A DNA stretch of 64,000 nucleotides from VBDM01 sp035702665 (GTDB lineage Bacteria; Pseudomonadota; Gammaproteobacteria; Burkholderiales; SG8-39): the NCBI GenBank assembly GCA_035702665.1, contig DASSQD010000047.1, positions 1 through 64,000 of the forward strand. The letters are read 5' to 3'. Under the pieces are notes generated by a model. The model made no database searches, was not told the origin of the DNA, and worked only from the letters and a program-made list of their open reading frames with translations. The translations under genes were made by a program, and so were the position numbers. Numbering within the stretch: the first letter of the stretch is position 1; every line of letters begins with the position of its first letter. Below are positions 33,366 to 41,348 of the stretch, one piece after another.

Positions 33366-34562
33366 ATGGCGACGAACGAGCGCATCAACCATCCGATCTC
33401 CACGCCCGAGCTCGAGCGCCGCTGGTCCGAGGCGCGCGCGGCGATGGCCGAGCACCGCATCGACGCGCTCGTCATGCAGTCGAACAACGACTGGATGGGC
33501 GGCTACGTCAAATGGTTCACCGACGTCCCGGCGACCAACGGCTACCCGGTCACGGTGATCTTTCCCAAGGACGAGCGCATGACCGTCATCGGCCAGGGGC
33601 CGATGGGCGTGGTGCGCGAGTTCGGCCCGCAGGACGACCCCGTGCGCCGCGGCACCGCGCGCTTCATCGGCATGCCCTCGTACGCGTCCTGTCCGTATAC
33701 GGCCGACTACGACGCCGGGCTGGCGGAGAAGGCGCTGGAGAAGTATTCGGGCGGGACGATCGGGCTCCTCGGGCGCGCGGCGATGTCCTTCGCGCTCGGC
33801 GACCACCTGCGGCGCAAGCTCGCGCGCGCGAAATTCACCGACGCCTCCGACTGGATCGACGGCATCAAGGCGGTGAAGAGCCCCGAGGAGCTGGAACGAA
33901 TCCGCAAGACCGCGCTGCTGCAGGACGCGGCGATGGAGGAGACCTTCGCCGCGATCGAGCCGGGCATGCGCGAGCTGGAGGTCGCGGCGGTCGCCGAGCA
34001 CGTCGGCCATCGGCACGGCAGCGAGCAGGGCCTGTTCCTCACGGGCTCGGGACCGGTCGGCACCGCCGCCGTGTTCGCCAACCGCTACCAGCAGAATCGG
34101 GTGCTGCGCGAGGGCGACCAGTTCACCATCCTCATCGAGAACAACGGGCCGGGCGGCTTCTACACCGAGCTCGGCCGCACCTGCGTGCTCGGGCGCGCTT
34201 CGCAGGAGATGAAGGACGAGTTCGCCTTCGTGCTCGAGGCGCAGAAATTCACCCTGGCGCGCCTCGTGCCCGGGGCGAAAGCGAGCGAGATCTTCGCCGA
34301 GTACAACGACTTCATGAAGAAGAACAAGCGCCCCGAGGAGAAGCGCCTGCACTCCCACGGCCAGGGCTACGACATGGTCGAACGGCCGCTGGTGAGGCAC
34401 GACGAAACGATGGTGATCGAGAAGAACATGAACATGGTGTGCCACCCGACCTACGTCACCCAGCGCACCTACAGCTGGTGCTGCGACAACTTCCTGATCG
34501 GCGAGAGCGGGGTCGCCGAAAGGCTGCACAAATTTCCGCAGAAAATCGTCGAACTAGGATAG
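33366..34562 (+). CDS. M24-fold (Xaa-Pro peptidase/creatinase-like) protein
   Basis: 398 aa. The N-terminal creatinase-like domain (about 1-150: RRWSEARAAMAEHRIDALVM) precedes a pita-bread catalytic fold. By eye the five canonical metal ligands D-D-H-E-E read E (LIENNGPG), E (FYTELGRT), H (HSHGQGY), H (MVCHPTYV) and D (CCDNFLIG). A standard dimetal peptidase site is therefore unlikely. It may be a creatinase-type hydrolase or lyase working on a small molecule. It starts 2 bp after the dehydrogenase stop and lies 11 bp before the Bug receptor gene. Confidence 0.8.
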   Translation: MATNERINHPISTPELERRWSEARAAMAEHRIDALVMQSNNDWMGGYVKWFTDVPATNGYPVTVIFPKDERMTVIGQGPMGVVREFGPQDDPVRRGTARFIGMPSYASCPYTADYDAGLAEKALEKYSGGTIGLLGRAAMSFALGDHLRRKLARAKFTDASDWIDGIKAVKSPEELERIRKTALLQDAAMEETFAAIEPGMRELEVAAVAEHVGHRHGSEQGLFLTGSGPVGTAAVFANRYQQNRVLREGDQFTILIENNGPGGFYTELGRTCVLGRASQEMKDEFAFVLEAQKFTLARLVPGAKASEIFAEYNDFMKKNKRPEEKRLHSHGQGYDMVERPLVRHDETMVIEKNMNMVCHPTYVTQRTYSWCCDNFLIGESGVAERLHKFPQKIVELG

Positions 34563-34573
34563 AGGAGGAAAAA

Positions 34574-35542
34574 ATGAAAGCAATCGTGCGCGTCCTTGCC
34601 GCCGCGGTATCGTGCGCCGTCCTGGGGCACGCGGCCGCCCAGGAATTCCCGAACCGTCCGGTGCACTGGATCCTGTCGCAGCCGCCGGGCTCCTCGCCCG
34701 ACATCAGCGCGCGGCTCGTCGCCGACGGGCTTTCCAAAGCTTGGAACCAGCAGGTCGTCGTCGACAACCGCCCCGGCGGGCAGAACGTGATCGGCGCGGT
34801 GGCCGCGGCGAAGTCTCCCGGCGACGGCTACAACTACTACTTCGCCACCACCGCGGCGCTCGTCAGCAATCCCCTCACCTTCAAGTCGCTGGCCTACAAC
34901 CCCGAGCACGATTTCGTTCCGGTGGCGATGATCGGCAAATCGCCGATGGTGATCGCGGTGAACAACGCGGTGCCGGCGAAGACGATCGCCGAGCTGGTCG
35001 CGCTCGACAAGAAGGATCCCGGCAAGCTCGCCGCCGCGAACGAGGGCACCAAGACCTTCGGCGGCATGATGAGCCAGCTCCTGAACGTCGCAACGGGCAT
35101 GCGCCTGCTGCAGGTGCCGTACAACGGCGTCGCGCCGGCGCTGCAGGACACCGTCGTCGGCCGGACGCAGGTGGTGCTGGTGAGCTCGGCGGCCATGAGC
35201 CCCTACCTCAAGCGCGGCGACCTGCGCGCGATCGCAGTCACGGCCAGCAGGCGCGTCACCGGCCTCGAGAGCGTGCCTACGATGGCCGAGAGCTATCCGG
35301 GCTTCGAGTACGTCGGCTGGTTCGCGCTGGTCGCTCCCGCGGGCACACCCGAGAGCATCGTGCGCAAGGTCAACGCAGACGTCAACGCGGTGCTCGCCAA
35401 GGAAGACATCCAGAAGCGCCTGCTCGACCTGGGCGCGATCAACGAGGGGCCGGGGACGCCCGAGCAGCTCGCGCAATTCCTCAAGGACGAGCGCGTACGC
35501 TGGGCGAAGCTGGTGAAGGACATCAACCTGCAGCCCGAGTGA
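34574..35542 (+). CDS. Bug/TctC-family periplasmic receptor 4
   Basis: 322 aa. A GAGGAGGA ribosome site, a signal peptide ending GHAAAQE, then FPNRPVHWILSQPPGSSPD in place of the usual VPFPPGG. VVVDNRPGGQNVIG and RWAKLVKDINLQPE complete the family pattern. It is internal to the 32.4-38.8 kb operon, and its stop overlaps the next GTG start (35539-35542). It is probably the capture protein for the compound the operon degrades. Confidence 0.92.
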   Translation: MKAIVRVLAAAVSCAVLGHAAAQEFPNRPVHWILSQPPGSSPDISARLVADGLSKAWNQQVVVDNRPGGQNVIGAVAAAKSPGDGYNYYFATTAALVSNPLTFKSLAYNPEHDFVPVAMIGKSPMVIAVNNAVPAKTIAELVALDKKDPGKLAAANEGTKTFGGMMSQLLNVATGMRLLQVPYNGVAPALQDTVVGRTQVVLVSSAAMSPYLKRGDLRAIAVTASRRVTGLESVPTMAESYPGFEYVGWFALVAPAGTPESIVRKVNADVNAVLAKEDIQKRLLDLGAINEGPGTPEQLAQFLKDERVRWAKLVKDINLQPE

Positions 35543-36540
35543 CGCGACCGCCGCGCGCCCGGCTGGCCGGACCGGTTGTCGCGGCAGCGCTGCTCCTCGC
35601 CGCCTCGTCGTGCGCGCACCGGGCGACACCGCGGCCCGGAGATACGGTGACGCTCCGGGTCGCCCACGTCGTCAATCCGCACCTTCCGCGCATGAATCCC
35701 GGGCAGATCGGCGCCATGCTCAGGGCGGCGCGGCGCGGCGCATTGGAGAACTTCGGCGTGAACGTGGAATTCACGGAACCCGAGGAGCTGTCGCTGAAGG
35801 ATTTGTTCGACCGCGCCACGCCGAGGCAGAGGCGCGAATGGAACGGGCTCAGCTACGACTTCAAGAACGGCAAAGGGGACCGGACGCGGCTCGTCCGGGG
35901 ATACGCCGCGGCGCTGCGCAGCGACGAAAACAGCCTCGACGGTCTGATCGCCTACGCGCAGCCGTATCTCCTCGCCCCCGTGCGCGAGCGCACCTACCAG
36001 GGACTCGCGGAGGCGGTGACCGCGACGCTCGTCGCGCGCCTGGAGGAGCTCAAGTCCCAGAGGCTTCCCGACGGGAGCGGGCTGATCGACGGCTCGCCCG
36101 ACAACGAAGTCCTCTACTGGGTGTTCATCGGCAAGCTCTCGTTTCCGTACGACGTCGTCATCACCAATCAGCTGATCGCGAGCGCGGAGTATGTCGGGTC
36201 CTCGGTGCACACCGCGATCCGCGGCGGCATCACCAACGGCATCACCACGAGCAACCCGTCCTCGCCGTACGGGACGACGGCGATCGTGAGCACCTATCCC
36301 CTGATCGGCGAGGACGGCGCGGTGCGAAGCTTGAGGGGCGGCGAGAGCTATTCGGAGGCGGACAGCGCCCGGTTCGCAGGATTCCTGCTGGTCCACGAGA
36401 TCGGCCACCAGCTCTTCGATTTCGGGCACCCTTACGGCAGACGGATGTGCGTGATGGATCCGCCCGAGCTGCTCCGCTTCCGGGATTGGGTGGGGCAGCT
36501 GTCGTCCAAGGACTGTCCGGCTCGGGCGATGAAGCCATGA
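35539..36540 (+). CDS. HExxH-motif lipoprotein of unknown function
   Basis: 333 aa from a GTG overlapping the Bug stop. The lipoprotein signal ends LLLAASSCAHRA. The rest matches no family I can name until a zinc-protease-like HEIGHQLFDFGHP: His286, Glu287 and His290, with His297 a possible third ligand. The spacing H-E-x-x-H-x6-H differs from metzincins (HExxHxxGxxH). A long substrate-groove-like Ser/Thr/Gly segment (IRGGITNGITTSNPSS) precedes it. It is probably an envelope metallohydrolase. It is coupled to its neighbours on both sides by 4-nt overlaps. Confidence 0.7.
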   Translation: MTRPPRARLAGPVVAAALLLAASSCAHRATPRPGDTVTLRVAHVVNPHLPRMNPGQIGAMLRAARRGALENFGVNVEFTEPEELSLKDLFDRATPRQRREWNGLSYDFKNGKGDRTRLVRGYAAALRSDENSLDGLIAYAQPYLLAPVRERTYQGLAEAVTATLVARLEELKSQRLPDGSGLIDGSPDNEVLYWVFIGKLSFPYDVVITNQLIASAEYVGSSVHTAIRGGITNGITTSNPSSPYGTTAIVSTYPLIGEDGAVRSLRGGESYSEADSARFAGFLLVHEIGHQLFDFGHPYGRRMCVMDPPELLRFRDWVGQLSSKDCPARAMKP

Positions 36541-37061
36541 CCCGGAGAGTCGTCACCGGACACGACGCGAGCGGCCGCGCCGTGGTGCTTTTCGACGGCG
36601 AATCGCCGCACCGCTTCGTCCTCGAGAAAGCCGGAGGCCTCGAACTCACCGAAATCTGGGAGACGCGCTCCTCGCCCGCCGACAATTCCGGCGCGGGTGA
36701 CGCCGGCGACCACGAGCGGCGCATCGAGCCGGTCGGCGGCGGCAGCGTATTCCGCATCATCGTCTACCCTCCCGACAGCGCGCGGCTGAGGACGCTCGAT
36801 CCCGATCGTTTCTTCCACGCGATGGGCGCGCAGGCGGCGAGCGCCGCCACGCGCAGGCACCCGGGCATGCACAAGACCGACACCGTCGACTACTGCGTGG
36901 TGCTCTCCGGGGAGATCTGGGCGGTGCTCGATGAAGGCGAGGTACTGCTGCGCGCGGGCGACGTGCTGGTGCAGCGCGGCACGAACCACGCCTGGAGCAA
37001 CCGCACTGAGAAGCCGTGCGCGATTGCGTTCGTACTGATCGCCGCGAGACCCGCGCCATGA
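36537..37061 (+). CDS. Cupin-domain protein A
   Basis: 174 aa. The N-terminal segment TRRVVTGHDASGRAVVLFDG is shared almost word for word with the protein at 55099-55617. The cupin barrel is at about 95-165 (HKTDTVDYCVVLSGEIWAVLDEGEVLLRAGDVLVQRGTNHAW), with metal-ligand-like His/Glu/His. Members are often placed beside aromatic or heterocycle catabolic genes, but the activity is not established. It is coupled to genes on both sides (ATGA at 36537-36540 and 37058-37061). Confidence 0.8.
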   Translation: MTRRVVTGHDASGRAVVLFDGESPHRFVLEKAGGLELTEIWETRSSPADNSGAGDAGDHERRIEPVGGGSVFRIIVYPPDSARLRTLDPDRFFHAMGAQAASAATRRHPGMHKTDTVDYCVVLSGEIWAVLDEGEVLLRAGDVLVQRGTNHAWSNRTEKPCAIAFVLIAARPAP

Positions 37062-38758
37062 AGCGCCGGATGATCCTCGACAAGGACGTCGCCGTGCCCA
37101 TGCGCGACGGCGCGGTGCTGCGCGCGAACGTCTTCCGCCCCGACACGCCGGGAACGTTTCCGGTGCTGATGACGCTCGGGCCCTACGGCAAGGACGTGCA
37201 CCTGTCGCAGTTCATGCCCGAGGCCTGGGAAGCGCTGCAACGGCGGCACCCCGAGATTCTCAGGACCTCGTCGTGCAAATATCTCGTATTCGAGACGCCC
37301 GACCCGGAGATGTGGATACCGCACGGCTACGCCGTCGTGAAGGTCGATTCGCGCGGCTCGGGCAAGTCGCCGGGCCGGCTCGACGTGAACTCGCCCGCCG
37401 AGTTCCGGGATTTCTACGATGCGATCGAATGGGCGGCAGCCCGGCCTTGGTCGAGCGGCAAGGTCGGGCTGCTCGGCATCTCTTACTACGCCGCCGGGCA
37501 ATGGATGATCGCGGCGGAACGCCCGCCGCACCTCGCCGCGATGCTCCCCTGGCAGGGAACGTACGACTTCTACCGCGACCGCACGCGCCAGGGCGGGATC
37601 CTCGGCGCGGGCTTCCTGCAACGCTGGTGGAACCGCAGCGTGCTGCGCAACCAGCACGGCAACCCCGACACCCCGCTCCTCGACATCGACACCGGCCTGC
37701 GCAACACCGGCCCCGAAAGCCTGTCACCGGAACAGCTCGCGGCAAACCGCGAGGACTACATCGGAAACCTGCTCGCGCGCCCGCTGAGCGGACCCTGGTA
37801 CGAGGAGCGCAGCGCGAAGCTCGACCGCATCACGATCCCGGCGCTCGTCGTCGCCAACTGGGGCGGGCTCGGCCTGCACCTGCGCGGCACGATCCTGGGG
37901 TACCTCGGCATCGCCTCGCGCGAGAAATGGCTGAAGGTCCAGTCGGGGTCCTACTTCTTCACCTTCCTGCTACCGCAGAACGTCGCGCTGCAGCGAAGAT
38001 TCTTCGACCGCTATCTCAAGGGCGTCGAGAACGGCTGGGAGAAGGAACCAAGAGTTGAGGTCGAAGTACGGGCGGTCAACGACACGGTGAAGCGCACGGT
38101 GCGCGACGCGCACTGGCCGCTCTCCGGAACGAAGTGGACGCGGCTGTATCTCGATGCGTCCAGCCTCGCCCTCACCTCTTGCGCTCCGCCCAAGCCAGCC
38201 AGCACGAGCTATGCCGCCATTGGCGAAGGCGTGACCTTCAGCACCGCACCGCTCGAGCGGACGCTCGAATTCGCCGGACCGATCAAGGCGAAGCTCTTCG
38301 TATCGTCCGCCACCGACGACATGGACGTCTTCGCGACACTGCGCGCCTTCGATCCGGCGGGGAAGGAAGCCACCTTCTTCTCGGCCGTCGAGCCGAAGGC
38401 GCCAATCTCGCAAGGCTGGCTGCGCGTATCGCAGCGCAAGCTCGACCCGAAGCGCTCGACCGATTGGCAGCCCTGGCACACGCACGATGAAGCGCAGAAG
38501 TTCAAGCCCGGCGAGGTCGTCGAGGTCGACCTCGAGATCTGGCCGGGAAGCGCGTCGCTCCCCGCCGGCTGGCGGCTCGCGCTCACCCTCCAGGGCAAGG
38601 ATTTCGAGCGGCCGGGCGAGACCGGCCCGCAGCGAGGGTCGGGCTGGTTCCTGCACGACGACCCGCGCGACCGGCCGCCCGCGAGCTTCGGCGGCACGCA
38701 TACGGTATACAGTGGCGGCGGGCACGAGGCCTACCTGCTCCTGCCGGAGAGCCTGTGA
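37058..38758 (+). CDS. CocE/NonD-family hydrolase (X-Pro dipeptidyl-peptidase S15-like)
   Basis: 566 aa. The alpha/beta hydrolase part has oxyanion Tyr43 (GPYGK), nucleophile Ser142 in GISYYAAG and the DSRGSGKSPG segment. The C-terminal jelly-roll (about 335-560: GPIKAKLFVSSATDDMDVFATLRAFDP) is typical of S15 enzymes. At the usual acid and His positions I read VVANWGGLGLHLRG and VQSGSYFFTF, so the canonical Asp and His are not obvious. No signal peptide, so cytoplasmic. It would cleave esters or amides. The start at 37058 overlaps the cupin stop. Confidence 0.85.
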   Translation: MKRRMILDKDVAVPMRDGAVLRANVFRPDTPGTFPVLMTLGPYGKDVHLSQFMPEAWEALQRRHPEILRTSSCKYLVFETPDPEMWIPHGYAVVKVDSRGSGKSPGRLDVNSPAEFRDFYDAIEWAAARPWSSGKVGLLGISYYAAGQWMIAAERPPHLAAMLPWQGTYDFYRDRTRQGGILGAGFLQRWWNRSVLRNQHGNPDTPLLDIDTGLRNTGPESLSPEQLAANREDYIGNLLARPLSGPWYEERSAKLDRITIPALVVANWGGLGLHLRGTILGYLGIASREKWLKVQSGSYFFTFLLPQNVALQRRFFDRYLKGVENGWEKEPRVEVEVRAVNDTVKRTVRDAHWPLSGTKWTRLYLDASSLALTSCAPPKPASTSYAAIGEGVTFSTAPLERTLEFAGPIKAKLFVSSATDDMDVFATLRAFDPAGKEATFFSAVEPKAPISQGWLRVSQRKLDPKRSTDWQPWHTHDEAQKFKPGEVVEVDLEIWPGSASLPAGWRLALTLQGKDFERPGETGPQRGSGWFLHDDPRDRPPASFGGTHTVYSGGGHEAYLLLPESL

Positions 38759-39150
38759 AGAAACTAGCCCATCTACTTCAATGCTTATTGATGGGCATCA
38801 CGGTTAGTTCATGTGCAGCGCGTTTCGCAACTCTTCGCCTTGTGGGGACCAACGAGATCGATTCAACTCTTGAAAAGGGTCAGCAAGTCGTGGGCGAGGC
38901 CTGTGGCTATTCAATTGTGTATGTTCCGGTTCGTGCTGCCAGTGTGGAGAAGGCGATTGAAAACGCACTTCAGAAAGAGAACGGCGACCTTCTCTTGGAT
39001 GTCCGCGCTACCCAGACGTTTTGGGGGATTCCCTTGGTCTTTCCCGCCTTGTATCTCAATGAGTGTTACCAAGTAAGCGGTACGGTCGCGTACGTCAAAC
39101 CGAAGACGGATCGACCCTCCTCCCTTGAAAACAAAGACAGCCAGAAGTAG
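38755..39150 (+). CDS. Small TRL-like lipoprotein 1 in a lower-GC patch
   Basis: 131 aa from a GTG overlapping the CocE stop. The lipobox is in LLMGITVSSCAAR. The body has VVGEACGYSIVYVPVRAASVEKAIENALQKENGD, resembling TRL-like small lipoproteins and clearly related to the next gene. The base composition from here to about 39670 is visibly lower in GC than all surrounding genes, which suggests acquisition by transfer. Function unknown. Confidence 0.7.
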   Translation: MKKLAHLLQCLLMGITVSSCAARFATLRLVGTNEIDSTLEKGQQVVGEACGYSIVYVPVRAASVEKAIENALQKENGDLLLDVRATQTFWGIPLVFPALYLNECYQVSGTVAYVKPKTDRPSSLENKDSQK

Positions 39151-39622
39151 ATGGCTGATCAGGACGGCTTCGGCACTGATGTGTTGTCTTCTTACATCGT
39201 GCTTCGGCAGCTACAACTACGGATTGATTGGAGTCGCGACTACGAGAAACATCGAACTCTCAGGGGAAACGGGCGCCCGAGTGCGTGGTGAAGCCTGCCG
39301 CTCCAGGATCTTTGTCGTTCCGACCGGGCTCATTACCATTAGAGAAGCTATCGAAGATGCCTTGAGAAAAGGCAATGGAGATTTCCTTCGTGATGCGGTC
39401 ATAGAATTTGAAGACTTGGGGATCCCTTTCGTGTACGAACGAGAGTGCTGGTTTGCTGAAGGGACAATTCTCAAGCTTCAACACCCCGAGGCGGTGGGAC
39501 CTAGCGCGGCGACGCCTCAAAGAACCGATACACAGCGTGATACCCCCGCACCTGGTGAGGATGTGGTCAACTGCTTTTCGGGCGGAGAGCGAAGGTGGGT
39601 ACGCAGTTCGAAATGCGACTAG
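39125..39622 (+). CDS. Small TRL-like lipoprotein 2, paralogue of the preceding gene
   Basis: 165 aa, probably from a TTG at 39125; later in-frame starts would destroy the signal WLIRTASALMCCLLTSC. The shared block VRGEACRSRIFVVPTGLITIREAIEDALRKGNGD aligns with the upstream protein, so the two are tandem duplicates overlapping by 26 bp. The C-terminal tail is Cys-containing and lacks a match in the first copy. Same low-GC character. Start uncertain, function unknown. Confidence 0.6.
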   Translation: MKTKTARSRWLIRTASALMCCLLTSCFGSYNYGLIGVATTRNIELSGETGARVRGEACRSRIFVVPTGLITIREAIEDALRKGNGDFLRDAVIEFEDLGIPFVYERECWFAEGTILKLQHPEAVGPSAATPQRTDTQRDTPAPGEDVVNCFSGGERRWVRSSKCD

Positions 39623-39701
39623 TAGGAGCAAGCATTGCTACCTAACCCCACTTGGAGCATGTGGGCGTTGAACGCCCTATGTCCATGAAGCAGGAGAACC
39701 C

Positions 39702-41348
39702 ATGATCACAGGCGCGCAAGCGGTCGTCGATTGCCTCAAGCGCGAGGGCATCGACCACGTGTTCGGCATCCCGGGCACGATGAACCTGCCGATCCTCGAC
39801 GTGCTGCGCGCGACGCCCGAGGTCCGCTTCGTCCTCACCCGCCACGAGCAGGGCGCCGCGTTCATGGCCTACGGCTACGCGCGCTCGCTGCATCGGCCCG
39901 CGGTCGTCACGGCCACCGAGGGGCCGGGCGTCACGAACCTGGTGACGGGCATCGGCGCCGCGTGGAAGGGCTACGTCCCGGTCATCAGCATCAGCGGCGC
40001 GCAGGACCTGTTCGTGCGCGAGAAGGATGCGAGCCAGGACATCGACCAGGTGACCCTGCATCGCTCGATCACGAAGTGGGCCTACTCGGTCCCCTCGGTC
40101 GGCAAGATCCAGGAAGCGGTGCGGCGCGCGTTCCGCGTCGCCCTGGCCGAGCCGCTCGGTCCGGTGCACATCGACGTCTCGCGGGACATCCTCCTGCAGC
40201 AGACCGAGCCCGAGGTGATCCCGCCGGAGGCGTACCGGCCTGCCTCGCGGCCGGCTTGCGCAGCGCACGAGCTCGACCGCGCCGCCGCGCTGATCGCAAA
40301 CGCCGAGCGGCCCATCCTGCTCGCCGGCGGCGGCGTGCTGCGCGAAGGCGCGCTCGCGGCGTTGCAGCGACTCGCCGAGTCGACCGGAATCCCGGTCGCG
40401 ACGCTCCAATACCACCCGGACGCGTTTCCGACGAGCCACGCGCTCTCTCTCGGACCGCTCGGCCGCAACGGTTATTCGAGCGCGAACCGCGCAATGCCCG
40501 AGGCCGACGTCGTCGTCGCCCTGGGCGCGCACATCGACACGTTCTCGACGAACTTCAAATACGGAATCATCAGCAAGCACGCGAAGCTCATCCATCACAG
40601 CCCGGTGGCGACGGATATCGGCGTGGTTTTTCCGGTGACGCAGGCGGTCGCCGGGTCCACGGCGAGCTTCATCGAAGGACTCACCGAGCGCCTCGGCCGG
40701 GCCAAGAAGAAATGGCAATGGGCGGACGTCGCCAGGCTGCGCTCAGACTGGGACGCCGAGCGCAAGAAGCTGCTCGATCGCAGGCGCACGCCCATCCTGC
40801 CGCCGGTCGCCGCGGCAGCGGTGCGCGAGGCTTTGCCTGAGGACGGCATCGTGATCGTCGACGCGGGCAACGCCGGCAAGCACATGCGCGTCTTCATGGA
40901 CACGTTCCGGCCCGACACCTATATGTATACCGATGATTGGGGATCGGTCGGCGCGGCCTTCCCGATCGCGATGGGGGCGAAGCTCGCGCGGCCGAAGCAG
41001 CCCGTGGTCGCCGCGATCGGCGACATGGGCATGATGTGCAACCTCGGCGAGCTGGAGACCGCGGTACGAGAGCGCATCCCGGTGGTGTGCGTCGTGTTCA
41101 ACGACCTCGGCCTCGGCAACGAGCGCGCCTTCCAGAAGGAGCTCTACGGCGGCCGTACCTTCGCGGTGGACTACGGTGACGTCGACTTCGCCGCGCTCGC
41201 GCGCGTGTTCGGGGCCTTCGGCGAGCGCGTGACCGAGCCATCCGAAGTTCTGCCCGCGGTAAAGCGGGCGCTCGACAGCGGCCGTCCCGCGGTCGTCGAC
41301 GTCGTGATCGACAAGGACACTCACGCCGCGGTGGTGCACAAGGCCTAG
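39702..41348 (+). CDS. ThDP-dependent enzyme A (acetolactate synthase-like)
   Basis: 548 aa. The N-terminal pyrimidine-binding domain carries the activating Glu in RHEQGAAFMAYGYAR. A central domain follows, and then the pyrophosphate domain with GDMGMMCN and ending around VVFNDLG (the GDG-x-N cofactor motif, with Met for the last Gly). It decarboxylates or ligates a 2-oxoacid; the substrate is unclear. AGGAG lies before the ATG. It is convergent with, and overlaps by 4 bp, the shikimate/quinate dehydrogenase gene. Confidence 0.85.
   Translation: MITGAQAVVDCLKREGIDHVFGIPGTMNLPILDVLRATPEVRFVLTRHEQGAAFMAYGYARSLHRPAVVTATEGPGVTNLVTGIGAAWKGYVPVISISGAQDLFVREKDASQDIDQVTLHRSITKWAYSVPSVGKIQEAVRRAFRVALAEPLGPVHIDVSRDILLQQTEPEVIPPEAYRPASRPACAAHELDRAAALIANAERPILLAGGGVLREGALAALQRLAESTGIPVATLQYHPDAFPTSHALSLGPLGRNGYSSANRAMPEADVVVALGAHIDTFSTNFKYGIISKHAKLIHHSPVATDIGVVFPVTQAVAGSTASFIEGLTERLGRAKKKWQWADVARLRSDWDAERKKLLDRRRTPILPPVAAAAVREALPEDGIVIVDAGNAGKHMRVFMDTFRPDTYMYTDDWGSVGAAFPIAMGAKLARPKQPVVAAIGDMGMMCNLGELETAVRERIPVVCVVFNDLGLGNERAFQKELYGGRTFAVDYGDVDFAALARVFGAFGERVTEPSEVLPAVKRALDSGRPAVVDVVIDKDTHAAVVHKA

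Noticed and set aside
35539..36540. HExxH lipoprotein as a metzincin or archaemetzincin
   Set aside because: The spacing after HExxH does not fit HExxHxxGxxH, so only a generic zincin-like site is claimed.
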